The notes beneath the pieces were generated by a model. That model was not told the DNA's origin, searched no databases, and saw only the letters and a program-made list of their open reading frames with translations. From NCBI RefSeq assembly GCF_014898815.1, contig NW_026515539.1, forward strand, positions 2,232,001 to 2,296,000: a stretch of 64,000 nt of DNA, in the 5' to 3' direction. Position numbers and translations under genes: made by a program. Positions within the stretch are counted from its first letter, which is position 1, and each line of letters starts with the position of its first letter. Below, piece after piece: positions 23,585 to 36,100 of the stretch. Origin of the DNA: Panonychus citri. Lineage: Eukaryota > Arthropoda > Arachnida > Trombidiformes > Tetranychidae.

Positions 23585-23790
23585 AGTCAAAAAAGAGTCA
23601 AAAAGTAGGTTCTTTTGGCCATTTTGACTCAATTTTGAGTCAAAATTTTTGATTTAAATTGAGTCAATTTTGACTGCGATTGAGTCAAAAATGAAAAGTT
23701 TTAGACATGCAAATTGCTCAAAAAAGAGTCACAATTGATTCAAAGGTTTGTCAAAATCGATCAATTTTGACTAATTTTCATTCAACTGTA
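23585..23790. repeat. Left subterminal GAGTCAAAA array of second element
   Basis: About ten copies of GAGTCAAAA or its reverse within 200 bp, including the palindromic run TTTTGACTCAATTTTGAGTCAAAATTTTTG, which reappears inverted at the right end. Likely transposase binding sites. Confidence 0.75.
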
Positions 23791-24085
23791 AGCAAAGAAA
23801 CAAATGATTCTTGATCTTACTAAGAGATTGGTCTAAATTCTGGACTCTCAAAATCATATTTCATTTTTTTATTGTTATCTAAGAATTAATGAGGAAATTG
23901 GATAATAGATTTTAATTTTAGTTTTATTCTAGATTTTATTCTAGTAATCAGAAATTATTTCATCGAATTTATACAATCAAATATTTTAGTAATTCAAGAA
24001 TCAATTATTTTATTAGTAGATTGATCATTTATTTCAGAATCATAAGTCTTTCATGGATTCTTGTTACACAAGATCATCGAAACAT

Positions 24086-25870
24086 TCAATATCGAATACT
24101 TGAATCAGTCGGTTCTTCAGTTTCATTTAAGCTATGCGAATCTGCATTTTCCCAAGGATCGTCTTGTGTATGATCTTCTTCTTCTGATCTTTTTCTTTTC
24201 TGAGATAAACGATTCAATGAACATAACTCTTTCATAACCCTTCTTCGAACTTTTTTCTCAGCATCCTTGGAATATGAAAAGATATTCGATTTTCGAAATG
24301 TATGATCTGTGAAGAAACATTTAAATCAATTAGTATTGTTGAAAAAATGATCCATATTACAATTAATTATAAGTAAGATAACTTACTGAAAAAAGCTCTC
24401 AATCTTTCATGACCGATTTTTACATCGAATGATCCTTGCATTCTAGATCCATACGGATCTGGAAAGCTCCATATGAAAGACAAAGGATATTTAGCAATAC
24501 ATGACAATTTATGAGCTCTTTCAAATTCATCAAAATCTTTCTTATCGTAAATTTTTTTTCCAAGAACCACATCATCAATATAAGATCGAGGAAAACTGAA
24601 TTTCACCAACGCATAAGCAAATGATTCTGGATTGGATGACTTCGCTTGTTTAATTGCAGCCTCGTAAAGGTCCAAATCTAACTGAATCAAACCTTCGATG
24701 AAGATCTGATTCTAATTTAATAGAAAGAAGAAGATACTCGGAGATTAATTTTCGTGTTTCAAGCCAAAAGCTGCAAAGGTTCACCTTAACACTTAATTTG
24801 TATGTAGAATCAATTTCAGGAACAGAATATGAAAGTTCCTTTTCATTCTCTTTCTTAAGATCGATTATCTTTCAAAATTATCGAGAACATTAATGATTGA
24901 AATCAGAATAGATCCTGTGGTGTCAAGGTTTGAAAGGACAGATGATCTTTCACTCAGTTCTTGAACTTGGTTGTTTATCTTTTCCATCGTAGTTTCAATA
25001 AATGATTGATCAAGATTACTTTCAGATCTCTTCTTGACAATTGTTGATTCACGGACGATGTTTCTTTTGTCATTCACTTTTATCGGAGATTTTTGAGATC
25101 TTTGATCTTTAATTACGGACTTCGAGTTGATGATAGAGTTCTCATCATTAGCACTTCTTTCGTTCGGTTCCAGTGAGCTTTGAGCGGATTCGATGATTGA
25201 AAGATCACATATGAACATTTTTTCATACTCAGACGTTGACAAAACTCGAAAAGGGGGAACATCTGAAACATCATCCAGTGGAACATGAGAGAATTGAATA
25301 ACTTGATTCCGTATTTTTTTCATCTTTGGTAACCCTTTCCATGAACTGTTTTCATTTATGTTCTTTTGTAAACAGATTTTAAGAGCCAACGGAGTTTCTG
25401 AATATCAAAAATTCAATGTTATTTTTGAAAAGAACAACAAATTATGTTAGTACTAACCTCCTAGAGCAATGAATGATCCACGAAAAAGTAAATTGTTTAC
25501 ATCAAATTTGAAACAGTTGACTTTAGAATCGAGAAAACTTGAAAATGGAAGATCAATTTTAGATTCAGTGAAATTTTTAGTATCGACTTTCATCAAGATC
25601 GGCTGCTTCTGTTTAATTTCGTCACAAATAATGAAAGGAACAATGGCGTAAATAAGATCGAGCTCAAGTTGTTTTGTCAGATTAACAGATCTTTTAACAC
25701 TTAGACCTTTTCTTCCAGGATCTGAAATTTGAGTCGTAAGAGTTGAGTTTATCGTTGATCCCAAAGTTAGTGGTGGATCCAAGACTTTTGTTGATCTGTT
25801 GATCTTTGATGGCGCTTGAAATTCCCAAACACTTTCACTTGTTGTTTGTTTTAGGTAAACCAACGGCTAT
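24086..25870 (-). pseudogene. Gene B of second element: spliced paralog of gene A
   Basis: Exons, reading leftward: about 25862-25458 (donor G|GTTAGT); 25397 to about 24790 (acceptor TTCAG|AAACTCC; a frame break near 24866 in TTTGAAAGATAA; donor AAG|GTGAAC); about 24717-24380 (donor TTCA|GTAAGT); 24306-24086 (acceptor TTCACAG|). The first coding bases are uncertain: an ATG near 25899 is in another frame. Like gene A it has an N-terminal ~130-residue domain ending at a G|GT splice after LGG, a low-complexity charged middle, a KFSFPRSYIDDVVLG segment and, over the last splice, GHERLRAFF + NHTFRK, matching gene A's GHSRYQAFIDHTLRK. A BEN-type DNA-binding domain is conceivable. The C-terminus is basic then acidic. 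Confidence 0.6.
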
Positions 25871-26380
25871 TTTGACTTTTCATAGTTGAAAGACTTTTTC
25901 TTTGAGATTGAATTTCACTGGTTATTATCATCGAAATAGAAACACTTTGATCACAAATTGTAGAAAGATTGACTCAAATAACAAGTATCATTGTATTTAT
26001 ATCAAAAACTTGATTGCGAAAATGAATGGAATTTTAATCTGATTGGGTTTGATTGCGGTTAGATTGAGGTACATATTTTTGAAGAAAAAAGAAAATAGTT
26101 CGAGGGGAAAAAACTTTTGGATCTAATTTTTGGACCAATGAAAAATTGAAAAGAAAAAAGATCCTCTATGTTGAACATTGGATACAAATTAGTCTAATTA
26201 AATCAGAAAAATTTGAGGAAATTGAACAACCAATAGAGGATCATTTAGGTAGTTTTCTACCTATCAAAAATTTAGAAAATTGAAAAAAGATGTTTGAAAA
26301 AATTGAAAAATTGAAAATAGAAATTTGATTAAATTGAGGTATGTAAAAATAGAAATACCGAATTGTTGATCAGATTTGTT
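25871..26380. other. Spacer between genes B and A of second element
   Basis: AT-rich, with runs like GAAAAAATTGAAAAATTGAAAA and TTGATTGCGGTTAGATTGAGGTA. Presumed 5' region of gene B and 3' region of gene A. Nothing else seen. Confidence 0.4.
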
Positions 26381-26384
26381 GATT

Positions 26385-28905
26385 TTTCTGAGCAGCAACA
26401 ATTTGCGCAAGAATTTCCGCGTTCGCTGGATCGGTCAAGAAAGCCAATGTTCGAGGATCAATGATTTTTTAGCGCTACCAGTCGAAGAAGATGATTTGTT
26501 GAACAATTTGATTCTTCATCACCAGCACTTTGTATTTCAGATTGAGGACAAGACTTGAGCTTTTCAATTCCGGTTGAGTGGTATTTGATACTTTTCGCTT
26601 GCTTGAAGAAGTAGGAATGGATTGAGTCATTGGTAGAAGACCAGCTTGAGATTCCGAAGCAACACTAGTGTGAATACTAGAATTAGTTTCAATTCCAGAC
26701 TCAGATGATTCATCGAATGATCTAAGATTCTCGTTAGCTGATTTATTCACATCTTTATCCTTGATGATTGTTGGTGTTTGGATCGGAGTACTTGTTCTAA
26801 AAGGTTCTGGCATTTGTTGATTTCCGTAGCCTTCTTTGATTTCATGAGAAGATTGATTCATATTCTTGTCGGAATCTTGATCAACACTAGAACTAAACAA
26901 TTGATTTGGAGGAGATGATTCCAAGTAGTTGATCTCTTCACCATTTTTATCTTCACCCTGAATATCACTAAGAATATCGTCATCATCGTCAAATTCAAAG
27001 TTATCATCATCAATTGATTTTTGATCATTTTTAGGTGAAGATGGTTGTGAGTCCATGTTAGGTATTTCCGCTTTCTCAGGCTCCACAATTTCTTGGTTAT
27101 CATTTTCAACTGCGTTTTTAGATCTTTGCGAAGAAGAAAGACATTCAGACTTTTCATTTCCAGCATCTTTTTCATTGTCAGAACCTTTACCATCACCTGA
27201 ATGTTGATCCTGGATCTCTGATGACTTTTCTTGATGTTGATCTATTGCATTTTGATCATAAGAGTCGATTCCCTGCACGATTTGATCCTCTTTTGGCAAT
27301 GGTGATCCTACAGTCATAGTAACAACAGGCATAATGATCCCTGATCTTCTTGTTACTCTGGATGTTTGAGAAACTGGACTTTTCGTGACTCTAGATCTTC
27401 GATTCTTTGGTGGAAGAATGATAGGATCATCATCAGAATCTTTTTCACTTTCATAATGATCAAACTCATCGTCGGATGAGTCATTCTCAATATTATCCCA
27501 GCCTCTTGATGCATAAATCTTGGTTCTTTTGTAATGAATCGCTTTTGATAAGACTGTACTTAGATGCTTTTCAGTTCCAATATCGTACGATTTTTTCCCA
27601 CATTTTCTCAATGTGTGATCAATGAAAGCTTGATATCGTGAATGGCCAAGTTGTTTATCCACAGATTTTTGTGATTCATTTGAGTTTACACTCAAAGGAT
27701 CTTGTCTACTCCAGATTTCCAATAAAGATGTTCTTCCACCGGATCCTTTAATAGTCACTCCCGTGATCCAATGATCTGGAAAGCATATCTTTGCCAGAGC
27801 TGTGATCACTTGTGAAGGTTCACGTTCATGGAACTCACTTAGTAAAGAAGCTATGGCTTTCTTGTACTTTGATGTTTTCACAGGTAGAATACCTTCAATA
27901 AAGGTAACATTTTCTTTAACTTCAGTCTTGTCATCTTCACTGATGATTCTAAGATCACAAGAGATTGAATCTCCAACATTTTCAACAGCTTTCGAAAAAG
28001 ATCTTTCAATATTTTCTATGATCTCAATTAATTGATTCTGTATTTGAGCCAATTCATTGAAAAGATTTTTTAGTGGATTATTGATTGGAACAGTCTTAGC
28101 TGTTTCAGAATATTTTCTAATATTTTCTTTCGCTCTATCTATCAATTCTTTGATAGAATCTTGATCTTGGCTTGAATGAATCTGTTGATCCTTAGAGCTG
28201 AACACCTTTGAAGATCCTGGATTTTCTTTGGTGATCGAAGTACTTGGAATATTACAAGCTGATGAACTATCATCGGAAATTGTCAACACTTCGGACGTTT
28301 GTGGTGTAACTTTAGACTCAAGTTTGCTCATTGTTTCAACGTGATCGATAAAGCTTTGAAATTCTTTCGATGAAATTGGTTTGAAATTAGATTTTGAAAC
28401 ACGAGTCACTGTGATATTTGGAATCGAGAACCAATGAACTATTTTATTAGCCAGATTAGGTAGCTTTTTTTCCTTGACACGGAAGCAAAAGGCTTTATAA
28501 AGAGCTAAAAGATCTTTAGAATCATCTGTTGAAGAAAAATAAATGATTCAATAACTAGATATCAAAGATTCGAATAATTTACTTACCACCGATACAGACG
28601 ATCATTGATGTTATTGGTTTACTACCAAAAACTTGTACCTGGACAATATTGTTAGTATGAATTCTATCTGGTTTAATATCAATCGGAATCTTGTTTCGAT
28701 GAACCTTGAATCCCAGAGGAATAGTTTGTTCTGCGTCACTTTTATTCTGGATTCGCACCAAAGCGACCACAACCTTTTCATTCTTCATCAGATTACACAA
28801 AGATCCCACCAAAGTGGTTTGATTAAAAATAAATCTCGGATTTTTTTTCGATTGACGAGCTGAAATTCTGAGATTGTAGCACTTTCTCTGATTAGCAATG
28901 TCCAT
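26385..28905 (-). pseudogene. Gene A of second element: large spliced acidic protein, BEN-like region
   Basis: Exon 1 is 28905-28587 (ATG GAC ATT; 106 codons), donor GGTG|GTAAGT. A 61-bp intron ends CTTCAACAG|, and exon 2 starts at 28525 and stays open to 26475. The joined junction is in frame. Layout: an N-terminal domain ending VCIGG|D; a serine-rich linker; helices (about 28000-28100); a LAKICFPDHWITGVTIKG...GHSRYQAFIDHTLRKC segment (about 27790-27590) that resembles a BEN or similar DNA-binding domain; then a long acidic, serine-rich disordered tail. Near the end the coding signal moves to other frames (for example LAFLTDPANAEILAQIVAAQ at about 26450-26385, just past an AAAAAA run), so the C-terminus has one or more frame breaks or an unseen intron. 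Paralog of gene B. Confidence 0.6.
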
Positions 28906-29261
28906 AAAATTTAACAGAAAGAAGAACAATTTTTTCACTAGCACTTTAAGATGTTGTTGGTACTAAAACAATTATAAAAATGTGGTTAAATTGTAACAAT
29001 TAAAAAACGTTTTTAAAATGATTAAAAAACTACTTCCTAAATTGATTAGATCAAAAGATTTAATTTGTTCCGCTTTCTTGTGATAAGCTAATCAAGCTCT
29101 GTTTCCATAGTAACAAAGATAAAAGAATTTAAATTGTTCTATTCTAAATTTAGAATAGAACATGTGTTTGTCTGGAAAACAACGTGTTGCTTTAATTTTC
29201 TATTTGTATTTAATTAAGAAGTTAATTCAAATTTAATTATTTGTGTAAATGTTTGATTTGA

Positions 29262-30340
29262 GTTGATCCTTAAAATCAGAAGTACTGCAGTTGAGCATAT
29301 GCACTGCATGATTCTTGGTGTCTTAAGAAGTCTGATCTTACGTGGCTGGTTAGGAGAAACGGTGACAAATATCTTTGAGCAAAGAGTCGATAGAACATTT
29401 TCAGAAAAGAAATTTCTAACAGGATTTCCAATCTGTGTTCATTCTGATATCACAAGACCACCAAGGACTTTCGATCTCATAAAATATTGGAAAAGTTCGG
29501 AATACGATTCATTCATTGTATATTATTTTCCAGGAATCGTGAGAGGTTGTTAAAGCAGAAAGTAATCAATCATTTACTGTGCTTCATTCTGAATCTTTCA
29601 ACTTTCTCACTGTGGCCCAGTTACTCAGGAACTAATATCTGAACTGAAAAATTTGATTCGTGAATTCCAGTATGGAGTAAATGAGATCTATGGACCAACA
29701 TTTATGACTTATAACTTACACATATTAAGTCATTTACCGGAATCTGTTAAAGATCTTGGACCCTCTAAAAACATCTCATCTTATCCATTAGAAAATTATA
29801 TGGGAATACTAAAAGACAAGGTTCAAGATCTTCAAATATTGCACCATCTTTAGTAAGAATCTTTATGAATGATTTCAAGTACTTTGAATTTCTTAATAAG
29901 GTGTCTGATTGGCCTCTCAGTGAAAGAGAAATCAAGAATTTTGGTTTAGAGTAACTTTCATGAAATTGTGGATCCAAAAATCATTACCAGAGAAGATGAA
30001 CCAACAGATTCAATGGAATATTTAGATTTCATTTGTTCCGAGATCGGTTCAATGAGTGATGATCATTTGGCTCTGAAAGTGAAATTTCTAAAGACGGTAT
30101 CATTTGATGGCAAGCGATTCTCAACAGAAATATTCAAGTGACAAATTAAGACGAGATTCAATCATTAAAACTAGTGATTCAAAGTATATGAATATTGTTT
30201 CCATATTCCAACTAGGATCGAATATACAAGCTTTGTGTCAACAAATTGATGTGTTGGATTTTAAAGTGAATTTCAAAGGATCTACTGAAATTTTTGTTTC
30301 ACTTTCTCATATTTTCGAGATTAAAAATTCTCAGATATAA
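29262..30340 (+). pseudogene. Degraded tnp2/CACTA-like transposase, C-terminal part
   Basis: Three open pieces in shifting frames. 29263-29553: HMHCMILGVLRSLILRGW and PPRTFDLIKYWKSSEYDSF, matching the 'D/HxMHxxxLGVxR...WLxxKxxExR' pattern of the tnp2-type transposase C-terminal half. 29653-29853: TYNLHILSHLPESVKDLGP followed by SYPLENYMGILK, the adjoining conserved block in that family (DUF4218-like). 29990-30340: a family-like C-terminus, itself frame-shifted near 30110-30175. The catalytic N-terminal half is absent; gene A occupies that space on the other strand. An acceptor-like AAAATCAG lies at 29262. The element is therefore not autonomous in this copy. Confidence 0.7.
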
Positions 30341-30846
30341 GAACATTGATCAATTTATCCCAAGTATCAAAAGTGTTTCATCATAAAGAGTACAAGCTTC
30401 TACAAACCACAAAGATTTTCTGGTTGAGCCGTTTCTCATCAATTACTAGTTTAATTTGGCTTTAATTTTCCAAAAGTGACATCGAATTTTTTGTTGGTTT
30501 CTTTTTCTATTTTCTGTGATTATTCTTCTTTTTTATATGAATTAGTTTCTAATTCGTATATTGAACGTTTCTTCACCTAAACAACAAAGAAAAAAGATTC
30601 TAAATTCGATATTTTTCGCAAATTCTTCAAATCAAAATTTTCTCTAGAAAAGTGAAGTGAAATTAGCTTTTTTTCATCCATTCACTTTTATTCTATTCTA
30701 TTTTCTGTCCATTTCATTCATTTTATTTTTTCATTCCGTTCAATTTCTTGTTCTAATTTCTTCAATTATTGTGATTTAAGTCATTTTCATTGTGAATTAT
30801 CATCATATTTGTGTTCATCGAAATAATAAGCAAAAGATCATAGAAA
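30341..30846. other. Pyrimidine-rich leader region, no gene seen
   Basis: Holds CATTCACTTTTATTCTATTCTATTTTC-like C/T-rich sequence, probably the promoter and 5' leader of the spliced gene starting at 30847. No TATA box is convincing. Confidence 0.35.
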
Positions 30847-31255
30847 ATGGCCAAATGTAAGTATTGATCCATGTGAAAAAGCTTTGTTTACATCCAGTTT
30901 CGATTCATTTTCAATTTCAATTTTCCTTTTCTTTTTTTCTTTTTATGCTAATTTACTAACGATCAAAGATTCCAAACCTCAACAATACGAAGAAAGCTCT
31001 TCCAAAAAGGTTTCTCCTGGCTCGATTAAGAAAAGGATCAAGCGAAAAATCGTAATCAAAGAAAATCAATTTAAAGAAAATATCATGAGCTATTTCAATG
31101 TTGTTGAAAAAAAGCCAAAAGTCAAAGAAATTGTACCAACCATCAACAATTGTCTTTACGAAAAATTTAAGAAAATGGAAAACATTGATCAAGAAGAAAA
31201 TGATTCTGAGATCATGGATTTTTCACAAGAAGTTAAACCTATGGAAACCTGTTGA
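30847..31255 (+). CDS. Small spliced basic/acidic protein of second element
   Basis: Exon 1 is 30847-30856 (ATG GCC AAA T), donor |GTAAGT; exon 2 is 30969-31255 after a pyrimidine tract, branch-like CTAATTTACTAAC and acceptor CAAAG|. The joined protein has about 98 residues: a basic KKRIKRKIVIK patch, then KENIMSYFNVVEKKPK, which resembles a PCNA-interacting (PIP-like) box without the usual glutamine, then an acidic C-terminal half. Unspliced, the exon-2 frame runs back into a hydrophobic artefact from the pyrimidine tract. I recognise no family. It runs toward the right terminus of the element. Confidence 0.5.
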
Positions 31256-31726
31256 TTCTTTTTTGTTTTTTATTCTTGCTTACAAAGATCTTATATTCAT
31301 CTTATACCTATGATCTTATATCTATTTATTTCATGTTCAAATTTTTTTCAATTTCAATTTATTTCTTGTTACCAAATATCTTTTATACTCTTACTTTTGT
31401 CAGAATCTCAGAATCATGAATTCCATCAATCCAATTATACCAAATTATATCAAAAGTCAATTTTGAATCAAAATTAAAACAATCATATTTATTCCTAGAA
31501 ATTGAAATCAGCGCTTCAAAAATCTAATTTCTTCGAAATTTTCAGTCCGCGAAAATCAAAAAACTCAAGAAAAATGATCTTTTCCTGAGATTTGAGTCTT
31601 TTTTGAGTCCAATAATTTTCAATTGCAATCAAAAAAATTTTGATTAATTTTTGACTCAAATTTTGACTCAAAAGTGAGTCAAAAAACATTCATTTTCGTT
31701 CAAAAAAAATCAATATGTTGATGGGG
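31256..31726. repeat. Right end of second element with inverted GACTCAAA array
   Basis: 31256-31540 is AT-rich 3' flank with no gene. 31545-31690 carries repeated TTTGAGTC / GACTCAAA motifs, including TTTTTGACTCAAATTTTGACTCAAAAGTGAGTC, the inverted counterpart of the left array. The terminus is TGTTGATGGGG at 31716-31726, followed by TA. Confidence 0.75.
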
Positions 31727-31728
31727 TA

Positions 31729-32165
31729 ATTTATCATCACTCCAAGTTATTCATTTATCGGGAAATTGGTTTCAATATATTCCCAACAATTTCATAAGAT
31801 CCGGATTATCTACCCTTAAGGGATTACATTTCACAGGTAATCCAATGTTACGGATTCGTGAAGATTTAAGTATCTCCGGCTCATTTGAATCTCTTACCGA
31901 GTTGACCATAAGTTCAGGCAATCTATCAATAATTGCCTCACACGATTTTTTCGGATTCAAAGCGATAACTAAATTAACTTTAAGTCAAAATCATATAAGT
32001 AAAATATCACCAGGATCATTTCGTCCGCTAATCGGTTTGATTTACCTCGATTTAAGTTACAATGAGTTAAAAATTCTAACTGAAGAAAGTTTATCTGGTT
32101 TAATTCACCTGAAATTGTTCAATGTTACCCATAGTCATCAGTTTTTCGCGAAAACTAGTGGTTAG
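31729..32165 (+). pseudogene. LRR protein, 3' piece (interrupted by second element)
   Basis: Continues the LRR solenoid: NLSSLQVIHLSGNWFQYIP, then LTELTISSGNLSIIA, KLTLSQNHISKISPGSF and LIYLDLSYNELKILTEESL, about four more repeats. It then loses the pattern at LFNVTHSHQFF and stops at 32163-32165. There is no C-terminal cap, membrane segment or TIR domain, so the 3' end of the gene is also missing or lies past an intron not found here. Joined to 7667-8425 through the 19-bp remnant, the repeat spacing is exactly 24 residues (ISTDVFSNLSSLQ at the junction). Confidence 0.8.
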
Positions 32166-33109
32166 ATCAGAAAACTAAATATATTTGTAGCCCTACAAAA
32201 ACAAAGTCTCAAATTTAAAATAAAAAGCATAATTTTTGTTGACTGTCCTTAAAAGGCAAAATAAATGAAAAATGAACTCAAATGAAAAAGGTTAATTTTC
32301 TAATCAATGTAAAGTTTAATTGATATAACTCATCACGCACCTGAAAAGAATAGATTAAGAGCTTACGAGACTCAATAAAAAACTCATGAATAATCTGCCA
32401 TCTATCGGATTGACTAAACCTTATTAGAACTCGGCTAATTGAGAACAAGGCGAGATTCACTGAGAAGGTGTGTAACATTTTCAATACTTTTGTCTTTTCA
32501 GTGGATTTTAAGCTTTTTTCATGATCCAAACAAGATCAACAAACAAAAACCCACTTTCTTTTCGGGTTTTAGCAACACCCATACAGTTCATATATGAGTG
32601 TACTCAACATCGTTCAACCAAGTAAACTTGCAATCAATAATTCCTTGGATGAATTCAAAATGAGAGCCATAGCAATAGATCCACGAATAATAGAATGGAT
32701 GCTGGACAAGAGATGGCGACACTCGACAGATAAAAAAGAAATAAAAACGAAAAGAAATGAATATATTTTCTGTTTTCTGCTTCGGTCTAAATCTGTCTGT
32801 TGATAATCGAAAGAAAGGAAACTTTATCGTGAAGGTAATGCTTCTCATTTCTGTTCATTTTCATTAATTGGAAGATTCTAAGTTCGTGGATAAATTTAGT
32901 TCAACTCTCTGATTTTCTTTTGGATTGTGAAACGTTTTGTTTTCTCATTTTCTTCTGTGACAAAACTCAATTGGATAATATTGAACTCTTTAAGCGGAGG
33001 ATTGTTTCCCATTCTTCCCTTAGACTTTTGAATGAAAAACGGTTATTCGTTGGACTAATAAATTGCTGATTTATGTTCGTTGCAGCTTTTTTACGTATAG
33101 TGGAAGGGA
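32166..33109. other. Intergenic region upstream of stomatin gene
   Basis: No coding region supported. TTCGTTGCAG at 33076-33085 could be the acceptor of a 5' untranslated exon, which would put the stomatin promoter further left (perhaps 32.6-32.9 kb). Confidence 0.4.
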
Positions 33110-36100
33110 ATGAGATCAAACAGTATTGGGAATAGTATGGAAGGTGTCGGAGGGTTACCACCACCACCACCGCAATCTCATATATCGGAATCAATGCATC
33201 AAACATCGGCACCACTTCGTCATGGAATGGGTCCATTGAACGCTTTAGGGGAATCGCATTCTTACAATTATCAGGATAAATCAGGAAATTTTCTTCAAGG
33301 TAAACGATTCATGGGCTTTGATTCAAGTAAGTTTTATTTAACAATTAACTGTTCTATTAGAAAAACAAACAATTAATCAAGAAAACAATTCATCAAATCT
33401 GATCGTTCAAAAGTCAATTCAGGTAAATTGTTGTAAAATTGTTGACACAGTATTTTATATAATTTCTGACTCAGGAAAAAGTTCACTCAAATAGATTTGA
33501 AATCCATGATGATAATGAAGATAAATTGATTGAGTTGATGTAGAAAATTTTCACCGCAACAATTAACTTGATTACTTTTAGCTATTCTATTGCATCTTGA
33601 TGGAAAGTTATTTTTAGAATCTACAGTTTGATGTTTTCATTTAATTTCAAACCAATTTAAGTGAATAAAATATTAGCGATTGAACTTTAATTAATCAACT
33701 CAAATCAACTAATTAATTAAGATTGATTTCTAGTTCTAATAACAGGTAACCATAACCACGATTAACTTTAATTAAGAGTAAATATTCAAGTCTAGGATTT
33801 GCGAATCAAGTCAATCAGAATTTTTTTAATTCCTCTCTTTTTCCTGTTCAGTTTAATTCCCATTTCAAATTGACTGTTAATCATTAATTGTTTTCACTAA
33901 ACCAATAAATCTTGGTTGATCCAGTTGATCGATTCAAGTTGATTGCTTATCAATCGTTATGTTTGATTTTTATAGTTATTAAATCCATCCAAGTCTCGAA
34001 ATGATGATCATTGAGTTGTAACAGTTCATCTCTTTAAGATGTTCATAATAATCTGAAGATGAAGATGAAGATGAAGATGATCACATGTATCTCTAGTTAG
34101 ATGAATTTCATGGTTCAAAATGATTTGGAAAAAAATTGACTTTCGAGATTGGAAATTAAAGGATAAAGGTGAAGATGATCAACTTTCATTGATGTGACAG
34201 AATGTTGTTGATCATCATCATCTTTTCTTCCTCTTCGTTCGGGTAATAATAAACCATCGATATTTCATTTTGAAAGAAAAAAAAGAAGAAAAAATGAATT
34301 CGAAAAAACTTATTTGTTATTGATTGGTGAACCAAATAAAAACGATGATGATGATTAGGAAGTGAGATGATGGCCCTATGGCTATAAGCTTTTCCAGGTT
34401 ACAGTTTTGTCAGAAAATTACTAACTCCAAGTTGGAAACAGTGGGAATGCTGTGATTTTTTTCAGGTCAAATTGATTGTTGTTGTGAAAGAGGAAATGAA
34501 AGAAACATATAAAAGGAAGGAAAGAGAGAGAAGAAGAAAAAAGTTCTAAGTGAATAATGGTGATATTGATGATGCCGATGACGAAGGGGCAGTAAAAATT
34601 GTTCTTCTAAATTGACCACTTTTCTAACCATGGAAAAGCCCAAGTTACTCAGGATACTCTCTAATATCCTCTTCCATTCCTGCTCTCCCCATTCATTTCT
34701 CTCTCAGGGTGAGAAAGTGTTTGTGCTTAGTTTGCTGGAAAAAAATCGATAATCATCTGACTCTCTCAGAGTGAGAATACCTAGAAAAGATGATTGATAA
34801 AAACGCGAAGGTTTATTTTCAATCTAACTTTTCATCTCTTTTTCTTTTCTCTATTTTTTTCCTCTTCCTCTTCTCTCTTTCATCATCGTTACCATTCTTG
34901 GTCGTGATCATCATTTTCATCTTTCATCTTAATCACCAAAATAATATGAATGAGATTCTCTTCTTCGTTTAAATCAGATTCGAATATTTTGGTTAACGGA
35001 ATTTTCGGAATTCATCTTTCTTCAATTCTCTCAATCTGAGTTCCATGTTTATCTCAACTAATAGTAATTTCCACTGACATAAACATTCTGTTTTCTCTCG
35101 ATTTCTTTTCTCTCTCTGTTCTTACTTTCTTCTTTTTCGTTCTTTCGTTTTTGGTTCATGTGCAGAATCTCGAAGACTTGAGATAATATTTGAACATTTG
35201 AGAACAAAAGATGTATGAACTAGAATACAAAATGATCTTAAACATTCTTCATATGAAAGAGAAAAAAATTCTTGATTCTGTCAGATGATGATAATACTTC
35301 ATTTTTTATATTTTCTTTTTCACTCCCAACACTGCAACACCCCACCACCACCACCGCTACCATCATCATCATCATCTTATCCTAATCTCTCCACCAGAAG
35401 ATAAGTATCATGATACTAACGATCATTCATTGTATTATCATAACAATTTTCTGATTCTTTAGTTTTATTATTATTAAGAAAGAAAACAAAATCATGAAAT
35501 TTCACCATCGAAATTATTTCAACATGATGGCAGGAATTTCACATTTTATCACATAGTGATATTCTCAGAATTATGTATGGGTGGGAAATTCGAGGGAGAA
35601 GAACGGAAAAGGGAAAAAGTTAACACCTTGGAGTCAGAAAAATTTCTCCAAATTCGAATAGACTTTTTTTCCTCTTTTACACCAAATCAATTTTCACTCC
35701 CACTGTTCAAGTGTTTGAACATGGAACAGAATTTGACAATTTATATCATCATAATTTCATCATCGCCAGATGAGTAAAATTTATAAGAGAGGATGAGAAA
35801 TGAAGGTGATTGAAAAATAATATAAACCAGATACAGAGGAAATGTTGAGTTGGATGGAAAAGATTGGTGATTCATCTGAATAATCACAAGTCCAGAAACA
35901 GAATTTTTCACAAATGTGAGATATATTGAACTGAATTCTGTCAAACCTGAGTACATCTCTGAATTATTCTTGTACTTTTATGATAGATCAAGCAACCAAT
36001 CGGTTGAAAAACAATATTTGCGATTATATTGAACAGAGACAAATATAACATTTTAGATGAGGAAAATCAAGAAAGAGATTTGATCATTTCCCCTGGAAGT

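Larger units (their letters stand above)
23568..31726. mobile_element. Second DNA transposon, 8,159 bp, TA duplication, CACTA/tnp2-like
   Basis: Termini CCCAATCAACA (left) and TGTTGATGGGG (right; reverse complement CCCCATCAACA), 10 of 11 inverted matches, bounded by TA on both sides. The subterminal 200 bp at both ends (23590-23790 and 31545-31690) are crowded with GAGTCAAAA / TTTTGACTC motifs in both orientations, a layout typical of CACTA-class elements. Inside are two leftward paralogous spliced genes, fragments of a tnp2-like transposase, and a small rightward spliced gene. The boundary is set independently by the LRR frame, which closes exactly when one TA is kept. CACTA elements normally start CACT(A/G) with 2-3-bp duplications, so class assignment is tentative. 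Confidence 0.75.
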
